Positions 46,858 through 55,528 of a DNA stretch of 64,000 nt are shown here, in pieces. The DNA comes from Nocardia terrae. GTDB taxonomy: Bacteria > Actinomycetota > Actinomycetes > Mycobacteriales > Mycobacteriaceae. The position numbers were made by a program, and so were the translations under genes. The stretch's first letter is position 1; every line of letters starts with the position of its first letter. The stretch lies in contig NZ_WRPP01000001.1 in NCBI RefSeq assembly GCF_009760405.1, positions 930,001 through 994,000 of the forward strand, read 5' to 3'. A model generated the notes under the pieces. It ran no database searches, was not told the DNA's origin, and was given only the letters and a program-made list of their open reading frames with translations.

Positions 46858-48606
46858 GTGCCCGGCGAACTCGACGCGCTCGACGGTACTGCCCTGCTGA
46901 GCTGGGGCCGCGCCACCCTCGCCGCCCTCGAACACCACCGCGACGAGATCAACGCCCTCAACGTCTTCCCGGTCCCGGATTCCGACACCGGCACCAACCT
47001 CCTCGCCACCATGCGCGCCGCCGTGCACGGGGCTGAAGACGCCACGGGTCCGCGAAGCGGCTCGGAAGATTCGCAGCGGCCGGATGTATCGCAGGTCACA
47101 CCGGTTCGCGGCCCTGGCGGTGTGATGTCCGCACGGGAGATCGCCGCGGCCATGGCTCGCGCGGCGACGGTCGGGGCGCGGGGGAATTCGGGGATCATCC
47201 TGTCGCAGGTGTTGCGGGGGATCTCGGATGCGGTGGCGGATGGGCCGCTGACGGAGCGATCACTTCGGGTGGCGCTGCGGCAGGCGGCGCGGCTGGTTCG
47301 GGAGGCTTTGAGTTCGCCGGTCGAGGGGACGATGCTCACCGTGCTGGATCGGGCGGCCGAGCGGGCGGCCGACTGTGCGGAGGAAGATCTGGCGGCCGTG
47401 GCCTCGGCGGCGGCGGACGGGGCGGCCAAGGCATTGGGGGAGACGCCGACGCAACTCGGCGTGCTGCGCGAAGCCGGGGTGGTGGATGCGGGGGCGCGGG
47501 GACTGTTGGTGCTGCTGGACGAACTGGTGGCCATCGCGGGGGGCAGTGCGCCCACACGACCGGTCTACCGGCGTGATGCGCCGATGCGGCCGCGGACCTC
47601 GCCGGGAGGCTCGATAATTCCCGCCCCGGGCGGCGACCTGGGTGCGGCGGTCTCGGAAGCTGCTGCGGCGGTCCTGGATTCGGTCGCGGTCGGTATCTCC
47701 GGAGGCGGCGTGCCGCACTATGAGGTCATGTTCCTGGTGCGGGGGACCGATGAGCCGCGTATCGACAAGTTGCGGGATCGGCTTGCTGCACTGGGGGATT
47801 CGGTTGTCGTCGTTGGTGACGGCTCGCAAACCTGGTCCGCGCACGTGCATTGCGCCGATGCGGGGGCCGCGGTCGAGGCGGGGCTTGCGGCGGGCACGCT
47901 CAGCGGGATTCGGATCGAGACACTGACGCGTTCGGGGCATGCGATCGAGGGTGCTGCGGATCGGGCGATTCTGGCGGTCGCGTCCGGGGCGGGGGCGGTG
48001 CGGTTGTTCGAGGACGCAGGGGCCACTGTTCTGGAAGGTGACGTGACGTCGGAACTGCTGCTCGAGGCCATTCGGGGGGTGGCGCGTCGGGAGGTTCTGG
48101 TCTTGCCGAACGGTGCTCTGCCCGCGCACGAGTTGGTGGCGGTGAGTGTGGCGGCCCGGGATGGGCAGCGGGAAGTGTTGATGTTGCCGTGCGGGTCGAT
48201 GGTGCAGGGGCTGGCGGCACTGTCGATGCATGATGCGGGGCGGGCGGCGGCCGATGATGCGTTCGCCATGTCGGAGGCGGCGGCCGGAACCCGGTGGGGC
48301 GCTTTGCGGGTCGCGCCGGAACGCGCCCTCACGATGGTGGGGATGTGTGAGGCGGGGGATGGGCTCGGGCTGGTCGGGCACGATGTCGTGGTCATCGATT
48401 CGGATGTGGCGGCGGCCGGGCGGACCCTGCTGGATCGGATGCTGGGACTGGGTGGGGAGCTGGTGACGATGCTGGTGGGATGTGCGGCGCCGGAAGGGCT
48501 TTCGGTGGAGCTGGCCGGGCATGTCGCGGCGGGGTTCCCGGGGGTGGAGGTTGTCGTGTATCCGGGTGGGCAGGTCGGTGACGTGGTGCAGATCGGGGTG
48601 GAATAA
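46858..48606 (+). CDS. DAK2-domain protein, FakA/YloV-like
   Basis: The roughly 582-residue protein has the DAK2 nucleotide-binding signature [20 protein letters not shown] near 31-50, then [15 protein letters not shown] near 104 and a C-terminal DegV-like region. Relatives are kinase subunits for fatty acids (FakA) or uncharacterised. It matches Rv2974c, next to recG. GTG 46858 has GGAAGGA 8 bases upstream; GTG 46852 and ATG 46837 are alternatives. Codon use shifts from C-ending to G-rich near 47,160. recG starts 22 bases after the stop. Confidence 0.88.
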   Translation: MPGELDALDGTALLSWGRATLAALEHHRDEINALNVFPVPDSDTGTNLLATMRAAVHGAEDATGPRSGSEDSQRPDVSQVTPVRGPGGVMSAREIAAAMARAATVGARGNSGIILSQVLRGISDAVADGPLTERSLRVALRQAARLVREALSSPVEGTMLTVLDRAAERAADCAEEDLAAVASAAADGAAKALGETPTQLGVLREAGVVDAGARGLLVLLDELVAIAGGSAPTRPVYRRDAPMRPRTSPGGSIIPAPGGDLGAAVSEAAAAVLDSVAVGISGGGVPHYEVMFLVRGTDEPRIDKLRDRLAALGDSVVVVGDGSQTWSAHVHCADAGAAVEAGLAAGTLSGIRIETLTRSGHAIEGAADRAILAVASGAGAVRLFEDAGATVLEGDVTSELLLEAIRGVARREVLVLPNGALPAHELVAVSVAARDGQREVLMLPCGSMVQGLAALSMHDAGRAAADDAFAMSEAAAGTRWGALRVAPERALTMVGMCEAGDGLGLVGHDVVVIDSDVAAAGRTLLDRMLGLGGELVTMLVGCAAPEGLSVELAGHVAAGFPGVEVVVYPGGQVGDVVQIGVE

Positions 48607-48628
48607 CTTGCGGATCGGGGCGAAATAG

Positions 48629-50905
48629 ATGGCTACGCTGGGTGATCGGCTCGATCACGTGCTCGGGGTGAAGACCGCCGAGGTGCTGCAGGAGAGCTTC
48701 GACATGCAGAGCGTGGAGGATCTGCTGCGGCACTATCCGCTGCGGTATGCCACGCAGGGTCAGCCGCTGACCGAGGAGGAGCCCGAGGAAGGGGCGCACC
48801 TCACGGTGATCGGGCGGATCACCAAGACCGATCTGCGGCCGATGAAGAATCGGCGCGGGAGTCTGCTCAAGGTGAGCTTGGACGCCGGTGGCGCGAAGCC
48901 CGTCGATATCACCTTCTTCAATGGTGACAAGGTGCGGCACCTGGTGAAAGAGGGTGCGCGGGCAATGATGTCGGGCACCGTGCACTACTGGCGGGACAAG
49001 CAGTGGAACCTCTCGCATCCGGATTATCTGATCCTGCCCGAGAAGGGTGAGGGGTCGGTGGAGAGCCTCACCTCCGTGCACGGCGGCGGCGCGCTGCGCG
49101 GTCTGGCGCAGAGCGCGAAGGGCGCCGGGGGCATCGACATGTCGTTCTTCGAGCGCGAGTTCATCCCGGTCTATCCGTCGACCGCGAAGGTGCAGAGCTG
49201 GACGATCCTGCGCTGTGTGCGTCAGGTGCTCGATCAGCTCGATCCGCTCGAGGAGCCGCTGCCGCAGGAGCTCTGCGCCGAGCATGATCTGTTGCCGGTC
49301 TCGGACGCGCTGCGCCTGATCCATCTACCCGAGCGCAAGTCCGATATCGAAGCCGCGCGCAATCGCCTGCGTTTCGACGAGGCCATGGCGCTGCAGCTGG
49401 TGCTGGCCGAGCGCCGCCACCAGACCGAGGGTCGCGTGGCCGAGCCGTGCCCGCCGCGCACCGACGGCATTGCCGCGGCCTTCGACAAGCGGCTGCCGTT
49501 CGAGCTCACCGAGGGGCAGCGGGCGGTCATCGACGAGATTTCCGCGGACCTGTCGCGCCCGCATCCCATGCACCGGCTGTTGCAGGGTGAGGTGGGTTCG
49601 GGCAAGACCATCGTCGCCCTGCACGCCATGCTGCAGGTGGTCGACAACGGGCAGCAGTGCGCGCTGCTCGCGCCGACGGAAGTCCTTGCCGCACAGCATT
49701 ATCGGTCGCTGACGAAGATGCTCGGCGATCTGGGTGCGGCGGGCACGCTGGAGGCGGCCGAACAGTCCACCAAGGTGGTGCTGGTGACCGGGTCCATGTC
49801 GGCGGGCCAGAAGAAGGCCGCCCTGCTCGATGCCGTGACCGGCGAGGCGGGGCTGGTGATCGGCACGCACGCGCTGATCCAGGACAATGTGGAGTTCTTC
49901 GATCTGGGCATGGTGGTGGTCGACGAACAGCACCGCTTCGGTGTCGAGCAGCGAGATGCCCTGCGCGCCAAGGCGAAAGGCGGCACCAGCCCGCATCTGC
50001 TGGTCATGACCGCCACCCCGATTCCGCGCACCATCGCCATGACCACGCTCGGCGATCTGGAAACCTCGGTGCTGACCCAGCTTCCGAACGGCCGATCCCC
50101 GATCACCTCGAAGGTCGTTCCCGCCAAGGTGAAGCCGTCATGGGTGGATCGGGCGTGGGAGCGCATTCACGAGGAGGTCGCGCAGGGGCGTCAGGCCTAT
50201 GTGGTGTGCTCGCGCATCGGCGACGAGGACGAGAAGGCCAAGGGCGGCAAAGCCAAGGGCAAGGCCAAGTCCGAGGAGGAGAAGGAAGGTCCCACCACCC
50301 ACTCCGCCGTGGACATGTACGAGATGCTCGCCGCCGGTCCGTTGAAGGATCTGCGGGTGGGTCTGCTGCACGGCCGCCTGCCCGCCGATGAGAAGGACCA
50401 GGTCATGCGGGCGTTCAATGACGCCGAGATCGATGTGCTGGTCTGCACCACGGTCGTCGAGGTCGGTGTCGACGTCCCGAACGCGACGGTGATGGCGATC
50501 GTGGACGCGGACCGCTTCGGCGTGAGCCAGCTGCATCAGCTGCGCGGCCGGGTGGGCCGCGGTAAGCACGCGGGGTTGTGCCTGCTGATCACCGAGACCA
50601 ATCCGGTCGGTACGGCGATGGCCCGGCTCGAGGCCGTGGCCGGGTCCACCGACGGGTTCGAGCTCTCCGTGCTCGATCTGCGGCAACGCCGCGAGGGTGA
50701 TGTGCTGGGTTCGGCGCAGTCCGGCACCGCGCGCAGCCTGCGCCTGCTGTCGTTGCTCGACGACCTCGAAGTCATTACCGCCGCACAGCAATTGGCGCGC
50801 GAGATCGTGGCGTCCGATCCGGGTTTGAAGAACCATCCGGGCCTGGCGAGCATGATGCGCGCGGCCGTGGACGGCGAACGCCTGGAGTATCTGGCGAAGT
50901 CCTGA
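48629..50905 (+). CDS. recG: ATP-dependent DNA helicase RecG
   Basis: The 758-residue helicase remodels stalled forks and branched DNA. The wedge OB domain covers about 1-180 (LTVIGRITKTDLRP). Walker A is GEVGSGKTIVALHAM near 316, the DEQH box VVVDEQHRFG near 430, TATPIPRTIAMT near 456 and the C-terminal motif QLRGRVGRGKHAG near 637. A Lys/Ala/Glu-rich insertion (about 533-552) lies in the second helicase domain. It follows the DAK2 gene in one operon. Confidence 0.97.
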   Translation: MATLGDRLDHVLGVKTAEVLQESFDMQSVEDLLRHYPLRYATQGQPLTEEEPEEGAHLTVIGRITKTDLRPMKNRRGSLLKVSLDAGGAKPVDITFFNGDKVRHLVKEGARAMMSGTVHYWRDKQWNLSHPDYLILPEKGEGSVESLTSVHGGGALRGLAQSAKGAGGIDMSFFEREFIPVYPSTAKVQSWTILRCVRQVLDQLDPLEEPLPQELCAEHDLLPVSDALRLIHLPERKSDIEAARNRLRFDEAMALQLVLAERRHQTEGRVAEPCPPRTDGIAAAFDKRLPFELTEGQRAVIDEISADLSRPHPMHRLLQGEVGSGKTIVALHAMLQVVDNGQQCALLAPTEVLAAQHYRSLTKMLGDLGAAGTLEAAEQSTKVVLVTGSMSAGQKKAALLDAVTGEAGLVIGTHALIQDNVEFFDLGMVVVDEQHRFGVEQRDALRAKAKGGTSPHLLVMTATPIPRTIAMTTLGDLETSVLTQLPNGRSPITSKVVPAKVKPSWVDRAWERIHEEVAQGRQAYVVCSRIGDEDEKAKGGKAKGKAKSEEEKEGPTTHSAVDMYEMLAAGPLKDLRVGLLHGRLPADEKDQVMRAFNDAEIDVLVCTTVVEVGVDVPNATVMAIVDADRFGVSQLHQLRGRVGRGKHAGLCLLITETNPVGTAMARLEAVAGSTDGFELSVLDLRQRREGDVLGSAQSGTARSLRLLSLLDDLEVITAAQQLAREIVASDPGLKNHPGLASMMRAAVDGERLEYLAKS

Positions 50906-50911
50906 CGGCGG

Positions 50912-51493
50912 CTACTCGGCGGGTTCGTCCAATCCGGCCAGGGCCGCCCAGCGCGCGAGTTCCTCGTGATGGGAACCGGTCCGGGTGGCCTCGGCGACGT
51001 CGACCGCCGCCGCGTCGTCGTCACTGTCGCCGTGGCGGGTCAGCAACATGAGCGGCCAGGCGGGTTCCGCACCCGTCGCGCCGTCGAAAGGCTCCCACTC
51101 CCAGGCGGATTCGAAACGCCATACTCGCGCCCGGGCGTCGGCGACCTGATCGCCGGGTTCGAGGAACGCGTACGGCCGGAACCGCACCTCGAGGGTGCGC
51201 GGGATGCCGTCCTCGGGGTCGAACGGCAGCCGCTGTTCCTCGGTCACCCGCAGCATGGTCGGGGGAATCCCGATGCGGCACATCGCGTCCGCGGTGAGTG
51301 TTCTCGGCTCGGGCCGGATCCGGAACAGCTCGTGTTCCGGATCCGGCTCGAGGGCCAGCGCCATCACCACACCGTCCTGCCACGGTGAATCGACGAAGAT
51401 CTCGTCGTCGGTCACCTCGTCCACCCGTGTCTCGGTGAACGGACAGGACACGTCGATGATGTCCCCGACCCGGTATTCGAACGCCACAGCCAT
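50912..51493 (-). CDS. Uncharacterised conserved-looking protein
   Basis: The 193-residue product starts MAVAFEYRVGDIIDVSCPF and is acidic, with no signal peptide or membrane segment. Repeated mentions of aromatic residues (RPYAFLEPGDQV, WRFESAWEWEPF) suggest a small beta domain of the SH3 or DUF6 kind, but I recognise no family. It is convergent with recG (6 bases apart), a position typical of a real gene. The longer frame to 51586 lacks a better start. Confidence 0.7.
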   Translation of the reverse strand: MAVAFEYRVGDIIDVSCPFTETRVDEVTDDEIFVDSPWQDGVVMALALEPDPEHELFRIRPEPRTLTADAMCRIGIPPTMLRVTEEQRLPFDPEDGIPRTLEVRFRPYAFLEPGDQVADARARVWRFESAWEWEPFDGATGAEPAWPLMLLTRHGDSDDDAAAVDVAEATRTGSHHEELARWAALAGLDEPAE

Positions 51494-51531
51494 CGAACCT
51501 AATGGGTCGGGGGTCTCGTGTTCGGGTACGG

Positions 51532-51753
51532 CTATCCGACAGCGGGGAATTCGTCCGCTTTCACGCCCTTGATGAAGGCTTCCCACTCGCGTCGGGTGAA
51601 GAGCAGAACCGCGCCATTCTTACCCTCCTTGCTGTGGGCGACCACTATGCCGCGGCCGGGCCAGTACCCGACCTGAACGCAACTGCCGTTCGGGCCGCTG
51701 GCCGTGCTCGTTCGCAACGAGAGTGCGGAAGGCAGATCTGCCTTGGTGATCAT
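51532..51753 (-). CDS. DUF397 protein without its usual regulator partner
   Basis: The 73-residue protein has the DUF397 pattern: SALSLRTSTASGPNGSCVQV, then VVAHSKEGKNGAVLLFTRRE and WEAFIKGVKADEF. DUF397 proteins usually sit beside an XRE-type regulator in actinobacteria and may act as its antagonist. No such regulator gene is adjacent, so this is an orphan. A good ribosome site (AAGGAAAGGG) precedes ATG 51753 on the minus strand. The 288 bases before it hold no gene. Confidence 0.85.
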   Translation of the reverse strand: MITKADLPSALSLRTSTASGPNGSCVQVGYWPGRGIVVAHSKEGKNGAVLLFTRREWEAFIKGVKADEFPAVG

Positions 51754-52042
51754 GATCGCTTGCCCTTTCCTTTCATCGGTTTTGTCCGGGTTCGGGGCAA
51801 GGGAACCGCCGGACGGGTCCGCGATGCGGGACAGCGCCGTCAGGCATCGACTGAATGAAATGTGATCACTGCGCGCCCCCTTGCAGGCGTGATCGCTACG
51901 AGCGATCCACCGGGGGCTCGGGCGGAACAAGCATTTGCCGGATGGAAGCTCCGGCGCGGGGTGTTCGACGCCGATCACACTACCGAATGGATGCTGAGCG
52001 CGTGCCCGGTATCGCCGCAGAACGGTGATCCGTCATGAGGAT

Positions 52043-52747
52043 TCACAATTGAAGGCCCGTTTCGATTATCGCGTGCGCAACCGTGCGCAGCCGCAGCTGC
52101 CGGGCGCGCGCATGCTGGCGGATCAGGGCGAACGCTTCATCGGGGGTGATTCCCTTGGCATTCGAAATGACCCCTTTGGCCTGTTCTATGAGCACCCGGG
52201 ATTCCAGCGCCTGTTGCAATTGCCCGGTCAATGCCAGCTGCCGATCGCGTCTATCCGCGTTGACGAGGTAGCCGACGGCCGTGTCCGCGAGCACCCGCGC
52301 CACCTCGAGATCCGGTTCGGCCCACGTTCGGGGGCGAGCCTCGTAGAGGTTGACCGCGCCGATCGGGTTGTCGCGCAACCGCATCGGAATCCCGGCCACC
52401 GCGGCGATCCGATCCTGCCGCGCCACTGCGACGTACTGCGGCCACCGCTGCGCACAGCCGGCGAGGTCTCCGACCGCCACGACCGTGCCGCTGCGGTGCG
52501 CGTCGACACACGGGCCCTGCTGACGTTGTTCCTGACAGCGCTCGGCCGCGAGCACGTGCCTGCCCGCCGCCTTCTGCATCCGCAATCGGCCCTGTGACAG
52601 CATCACCACGCCGACGCCCGTCAGCCCCAGCACCGAGCTCTCCGCGGCGACGAGCTCCTCGAGCGCCTCGTCCGCGCCGTATTCGGTGGGCAGCAGGCGC
52701 GCGAATCGCGTCAATGCCGCTATCAGGGCCGGGCCGTCGTAGCTCAT
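52043..52747 (-). CDS. GAF-ANTAR transcription antiterminator
   Basis: The 234-residue protein has an N-terminal GAF domain (about 15-165) and a C-terminal ANTAR RNA-binding domain (about 172-230) with the signature QLQQALESRVLIEQAKGVIS then DEAFALIRQHARARQLRL. ANTAR proteins bind paired hairpins in leader RNA and prevent termination. The GAF domain has two Cys (RCQEQ, PCVDA) and may sense redox or a ligand. Start ATG 52747 (MSYDGPALIAAL). No target hairpin pair was identified here. Confidence 0.9.
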   Translation of the reverse strand: MSYDGPALIAALTRFARLLPTEYGADEALEELVAAESSVLGLTGVGVVMLSQGRLRMQKAAGRHVLAAERCQEQRQQGPCVDAHRSGTVVAVGDLAGCAQRWPQYVAVARQDRIAAVAGIPMRLRDNPIGAVNLYEARPRTWAEPDLEVARVLADTAVGYLVNADRRDRQLALTGQLQQALESRVLIEQAKGVISNAKGITPDEAFALIRQHARARQLRLRTVAHAIIETGLQL

Positions 52748-52841
52748 CGCTTTCTCCGTCGCCCTTGTCGTGCCGGTCATTTCCCGGCATACCCCGCCCC
52801 TCCGCGTTCGAACATCGCGGCGGGCGCGTGGTGGGGAGCGA

Positions 52842-52922
52842 TGGTGACGCAGGTCGGAATCGAACCGACGGAGATCCTGAGTGAAAATCAGGCTGCCCAT
52901 ATGCCAGCAGAGCAACTGCGCC
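52842..52922 (-). tRNA. tRNA-Glu (TTC), divergent
   Basis: On the minus strand a cloverleaf is complete: acceptor GGCGCAG/CTGCGTC, D stem GCTC/GGGC, anticodon stem CCTGA/TCAGG with loop TTTTCAC (anticodon TTC at 52883-52885), T arm GTCGG-TTCGATT-CCGAC, discriminator A and encoded CCA. There is one extra base between the D and anticodon stems. It differs strongly from the other tRNA-Glu of the window. It follows the tRNA-His-like gene after 4 bases. Confidence 0.65.
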
Positions 52923-52926
52923 TCAG

Positions 52927-53001
52927 GCTGAGCGACGGGACTCGAACCCGCTGAACCCAGTACCACGAACTGGGGCCTCGACCACTTCGGCTTCGCACAG
53001 C
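52927..53001 (-). tRNA. tRNA-His (GTG)-like, unusual
   Basis: On the minus strand acceptor CTGTGCG/CGCTCAG (one T-T mismatch) is preceded by G(-1) facing discriminator C73, the hallmark of tRNA-His. The T arm is GCGGG-TTCGAGT-CCCGT and the D stem only GCC/GGC. The anticodon loop TCGTGGT carries GTG, but position 33 is C where U is nearly invariant. CCA is not encoded. It could be degenerate. Confidence 0.5.
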
Positions 53002-53167
53002 ATGCCCGCGTACGGGGTGGAACCGTACGCGCGATCAGCGTCGTTCTCGGAAGGCGCGCGACGACGCGGCGGCGGGAGTCGAATGATGATGCACTGCCGG
53101 TCCTTTCGTCGTCGGGGATGATGCGTAAACGCTAACCCCGCCGCACGGCCGACGCCACCGATTATTG

Positions 53168-53539
53168 CTAGACCTCGAGGTCCTCCTCGATGCCCTTGAG
53201 CCGGTGGCGGGCCATGGCGAGGTTGGCGCGGCCGCGGTCGAGGGCCAGATACAGGAACAGTCCCTTGGACTTTCGGCCGGTCATGGGCCGGATGACGTGG
53301 TACTGGCCGGTGAGCGTGATGAGGATGTCCTCGATGTCCTCTTTGATGCCCAGCTGGTCGATGGTGCGCATCTTGGCCCGCACCACCTCGGTATTGCCGG
53401 CGGCGGCGATCTGCAGATCCAATTGCTTGGAGCTGCCCAGCATGCCGAGGGCCATGCCGCTGTTGTAGTCGACCACCGCCGCGCCGAGCGCGCCGTCGAT
53501 CACCATCATGTCCTTCAGTGCGATATCCATGTTGGACAT
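53168..53539 (-). CDS. Roadblock/LC7-domain protein (third in operon)
   Basis: The 123-residue product is a single Roadblock/LC7 domain: MDIALKDMMVIDGALGAAVV, then an AAAGNTEVVRAKMRTI helix and LALDRGRANLAMARHRLKGI. It starts with a good ribosome site (AAAGGA). Such domains dimerise and regulate small GTPases or form scaffolds. It is close in type to the first Roadblock protein of the operon (both have NLAMAR near the C terminus). Gap to the preceding gene is 23 bases. Confidence 0.85.
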   Translation of the reverse strand: MSNMDIALKDMMVIDGALGAAVVDYNSGMALGMLGSSKQLDLQIAAAGNTEVVRAKMRTIDQLGIKEDIEDILITLTGQYHVIRPMTGRKSKGLFLYLALDRGRANLAMARHRLKGIEEDLEV

Positions 53540-53562
53540 GGGTATTCCTTTCAATCGGTGTT

Positions 53563-54036
53563 TCACTTGGGGTCGGAAGTCTGGTTGGGATCGCCGGCCA
53601 CGGTGGTGAGCTGTTCGGCGATGGTGCGGGCGGCCGGCCGTGATTCCAGATGCACGCGGCCGATATTGGTGCCGGGGCCGGCCAGCACGGTCAGCGATGC
53701 GGTCCAGCCCACCGCGTAGATCACCACGTCGCCGCCCTCGCCGTGCACCACCACCTCGTGGAAGCCGCCGCCATTGGCGGTGGCGGCCAGGCGATGCGAG
53801 AGCGACAGTTGCGCGGCGGTGAGCGCGGCCATGCCGGACGGTTCGATGTGGGCGGGCAGATCGTGTGCGATGAGCAGCCCGTCGGTGGACGCCACCAGCG
53901 TCCCGATCAGCTGCGGCACCCGGTCCCGCAGCGCTTTCAGCTCCATGAGTACCTGCGTGTTCGGTTCTGGGCCGGACATCGCCACTTTGGTCAACCTTCC
54001 TATCAATCCACCGAGCCGCCTTCTCCGCGCGGTCAC
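53563..54036 (-). CDS. Roadblock/LC7-domain protein (second in operon, MglB/CvnB-like)
   Basis: The product is a Roadblock domain with LKALRDRVPQLIGTLVASTD then GLLIAHDLPAHIEP, the type found with GTPases in actinobacterial conservons (CvnB). GTG 54036 is chosen for a strong ribosome site (GGAGG, 8 bases upstream), giving 157 residues with a basic N-terminal tail; ATG 53979 (MSGPEPNTQVL) would give 138 and matches relatives in length. No GTPase or DUF742 gene is in the cluster. Confidence 0.82.
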   Translation of the reverse strand: MTARRRRLGGLIGRLTKVAMSGPEPNTQVLMELKALRDRVPQLIGTLVASTDGLLIAHDLPAHIEPSGMAALTAAQLSLSHRLAATANGGGFHEVVVHGEGGDVVIYAVGWTASLTVLAGPGTNIGRVHLESRPAARTIAEQLTTVAGDPNQTSDPK

Positions 54037-54065
54037 GCGAGCTCCTCCAAGGCCGCCTCCTTATT

Positions 54066-54097
54066 CTTTTGAGTGGCACATCCCTTTTGAGTGGCAC
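54066..54097. repeat. Tandem 14-base direct repeat between operon genes
   Basis: CTTTTGAGTGGCAC occurs at 54066-54079 and again at 54084-54097, four bases apart. It lies between the end of the 276-residue gene and the start of the second Roadblock gene. It could be an internal operator or promoter element. Confidence 0.75.
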
Positions 54098-54129
54098 TGC
54101 CCTTGTGCCCGTGCCGTCGCAGCGTGTGG

Positions 54130-54960
54130 TCAGGCCAGTTCCTCCAGTGCTGCCCGCAGTCGGATGAGCACGTCCCGGTCGGGCGGCTCCCAGCGGTCGG
54201 GGACCGCGACCGCGGCGGCCTGCCGGACCCGGCGGCGCAGCGGCGGCGTGGAATCGGTTGCGGCGGTGGGGTTCCGGACCGGCGCGGGTGCCGAGGCAGG
54301 TGCGGGGGCGGTGGTGATCGGGTCGGCCAGCGCGACCATGACCGGCGGTTCGATCAGCCCCGCCCCGGTGAGTTCGCGCACCGCGAGCAGGCAGCCGTAG
54401 GTGGTGCGGCCCAGATGCTCGGCGACCCCGGTGATGCTGCGCCGGGCGTCCACGGCGGCGAGCACCTCGGCCTGTCCGCCGGTGAGGACCACCCGCCGAC
54501 GGCGGACCCGGTGGACCGGCACCACGGCGACCCGGTCGACGAGATCGATCGGCCAGGGCCCGGTGTGGGGATCGCCGCGACGCGTGCACTCGTGGAGGAG
54601 CGCGCCGGGGGTGATGCGGCAGGTGCTCGTGAGCCAGTGCGGAGGTCCGGGATGGAAGGCCAGCGGGACGGGCGCGGCCAGCAGCAGGTAGGCGGCGTCG
54701 AAGACCGACAGCAGCGCAAGGGTTTCCAGCCGCGGCCCCTGCAGCGATCGGTCCTCGCCGCCCGCGCGAGCACGGCGCCACGCCTCGGTGGTAGCCACTC
54801 CGGATGCCACCACCATGCGGTCCAGCGGTGTGGTGCGTGCGCATTCCGCAGCCACGATCGCGCCCTCGACGAGATGAAATGCGCCGTCGCCCACGATGAG
54901 TACACCGGTGCCGCGCTGCTGTTCGAGACGGCGCAGTTCGATGACGAGTTCATTGTCCAT
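54130..54960 (-). CDS. DUF4388-like/winged-helix protein in the Roadblock operon
   Basis: The 276-residue product begins MDNELVIELRRLEQQRGTGV and VGDGAFHLVEGAIVAAECAR, resembling the PATAN/DUF4388 kind of sensor domain. A second half has DARRSITGVAEHLGRTTYGCLL and VRELTGAGLIEPP, a winged-helix-like region often seen with DUF742. It overlaps the upstream Roadblock gene by 11 bases. It may take the place of the DUF742/GTPase parts of conservons. Family assignment is tentative. Confidence 0.7.
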   Translation of the reverse strand: MDNELVIELRRLEQQRGTGVLIVGDGAFHLVEGAIVAAECARTTPLDRMVVASGVATTEAWRRARAGGEDRSLQGPRLETLALLSVFDAAYLLLAAPVPLAFHPGPPHWLTSTCRITPGALLHECTRRGDPHTGPWPIDLVDRVAVVPVHRVRRRRVVLTGGQAEVLAAVDARRSITGVAEHLGRTTYGCLLAVRELTGAGLIEPPVMVALADPITTAPAPASAPAPVRNPTAATDSTPPLRRRVRQAAAVAVPDRWEPPDRDVLIRLRAALEELA

Positions 54961-55360
54961 GATCGTCCTCGGCAAATTCGGCGAGAATTGCCCGCAGTTG
55001 GTAACGGGCCATGGCGAGATTGCCGGTGTCGCCGTCGAAGAGTATGTGCACGAAAAGGCGTGCCTCGAAATCACCGTTGATCAAATTCAACAGGTGATAT
55101 CCGCGGGTGCCGACAATGATGATCTCGGTGATGTCGTCGCCGGGGCGGCCGGTCGCCACGGCCGGTGAGGTGAGCACGCTGTGTACGACATCGGTTGCGG
55201 CGGCGGCGTCTTCATGCTGGTCGAGCAGGTCGTGCCGCCCGGCCGCCGCGATGGCCAAGCCGCTCGCCCCGTCAACGAGGGTGACGCTGCACGCGCCGGG
55301 AATGTCCATGATGCGTTTGAGACATCCATCAATACCGATCACCGCGCCACCGTTTGTCAT
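54950..55360 (-). CDS. Roadblock/LC7-domain protein (first in operon)
   Basis: The 136-residue product starts at MTNGGAVIGIDGCLKRIMDI and continues as a Roadblock fold (CSVTLVDGASGLAIAAAG, GYHLLNLINGDF, GNLAMARYQLRAI). It opens the operon and overlaps the next gene by 11 bases. It is convergent in theme with the two later Roadblock proteins; three paralogues may form hetero-oligomers. The 168-base region before it holds the probable promoter. Confidence 0.82.
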   Translation of the reverse strand: MTNGGAVIGIDGCLKRIMDIPGACSVTLVDGASGLAIAAAGRHDLLDQHEDAAAATDVVHSVLTSPAVATGRPGDDITEIIIVGTRGYHLLNLINGDFEARLFVHILFDGDTGNLAMARYQLRAILAEFAEDDHGQ

Positions 55361-55528
55361 CGAGATACTCCGAGCGAATCCAGACGCTACACATGATGTG
55401 CTCGTGATGTGTGGCAAACGCTGGTCAATACCTATTGGTATTTGATGTGGTGTGGCGCAATGGATATCCACAATGGATGGTGGAGTTGCCCTTTATCGCA
55501 ATGGCTTTCCTCGCGATAGGGTAGAAAG

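Noticed and set aside
53002..53130. Third tRNA upstream of the tRNA-His-like gene
   Set aside because: T-arm-like hairpins occur, but no matching acceptor or anticodon stem could be built.
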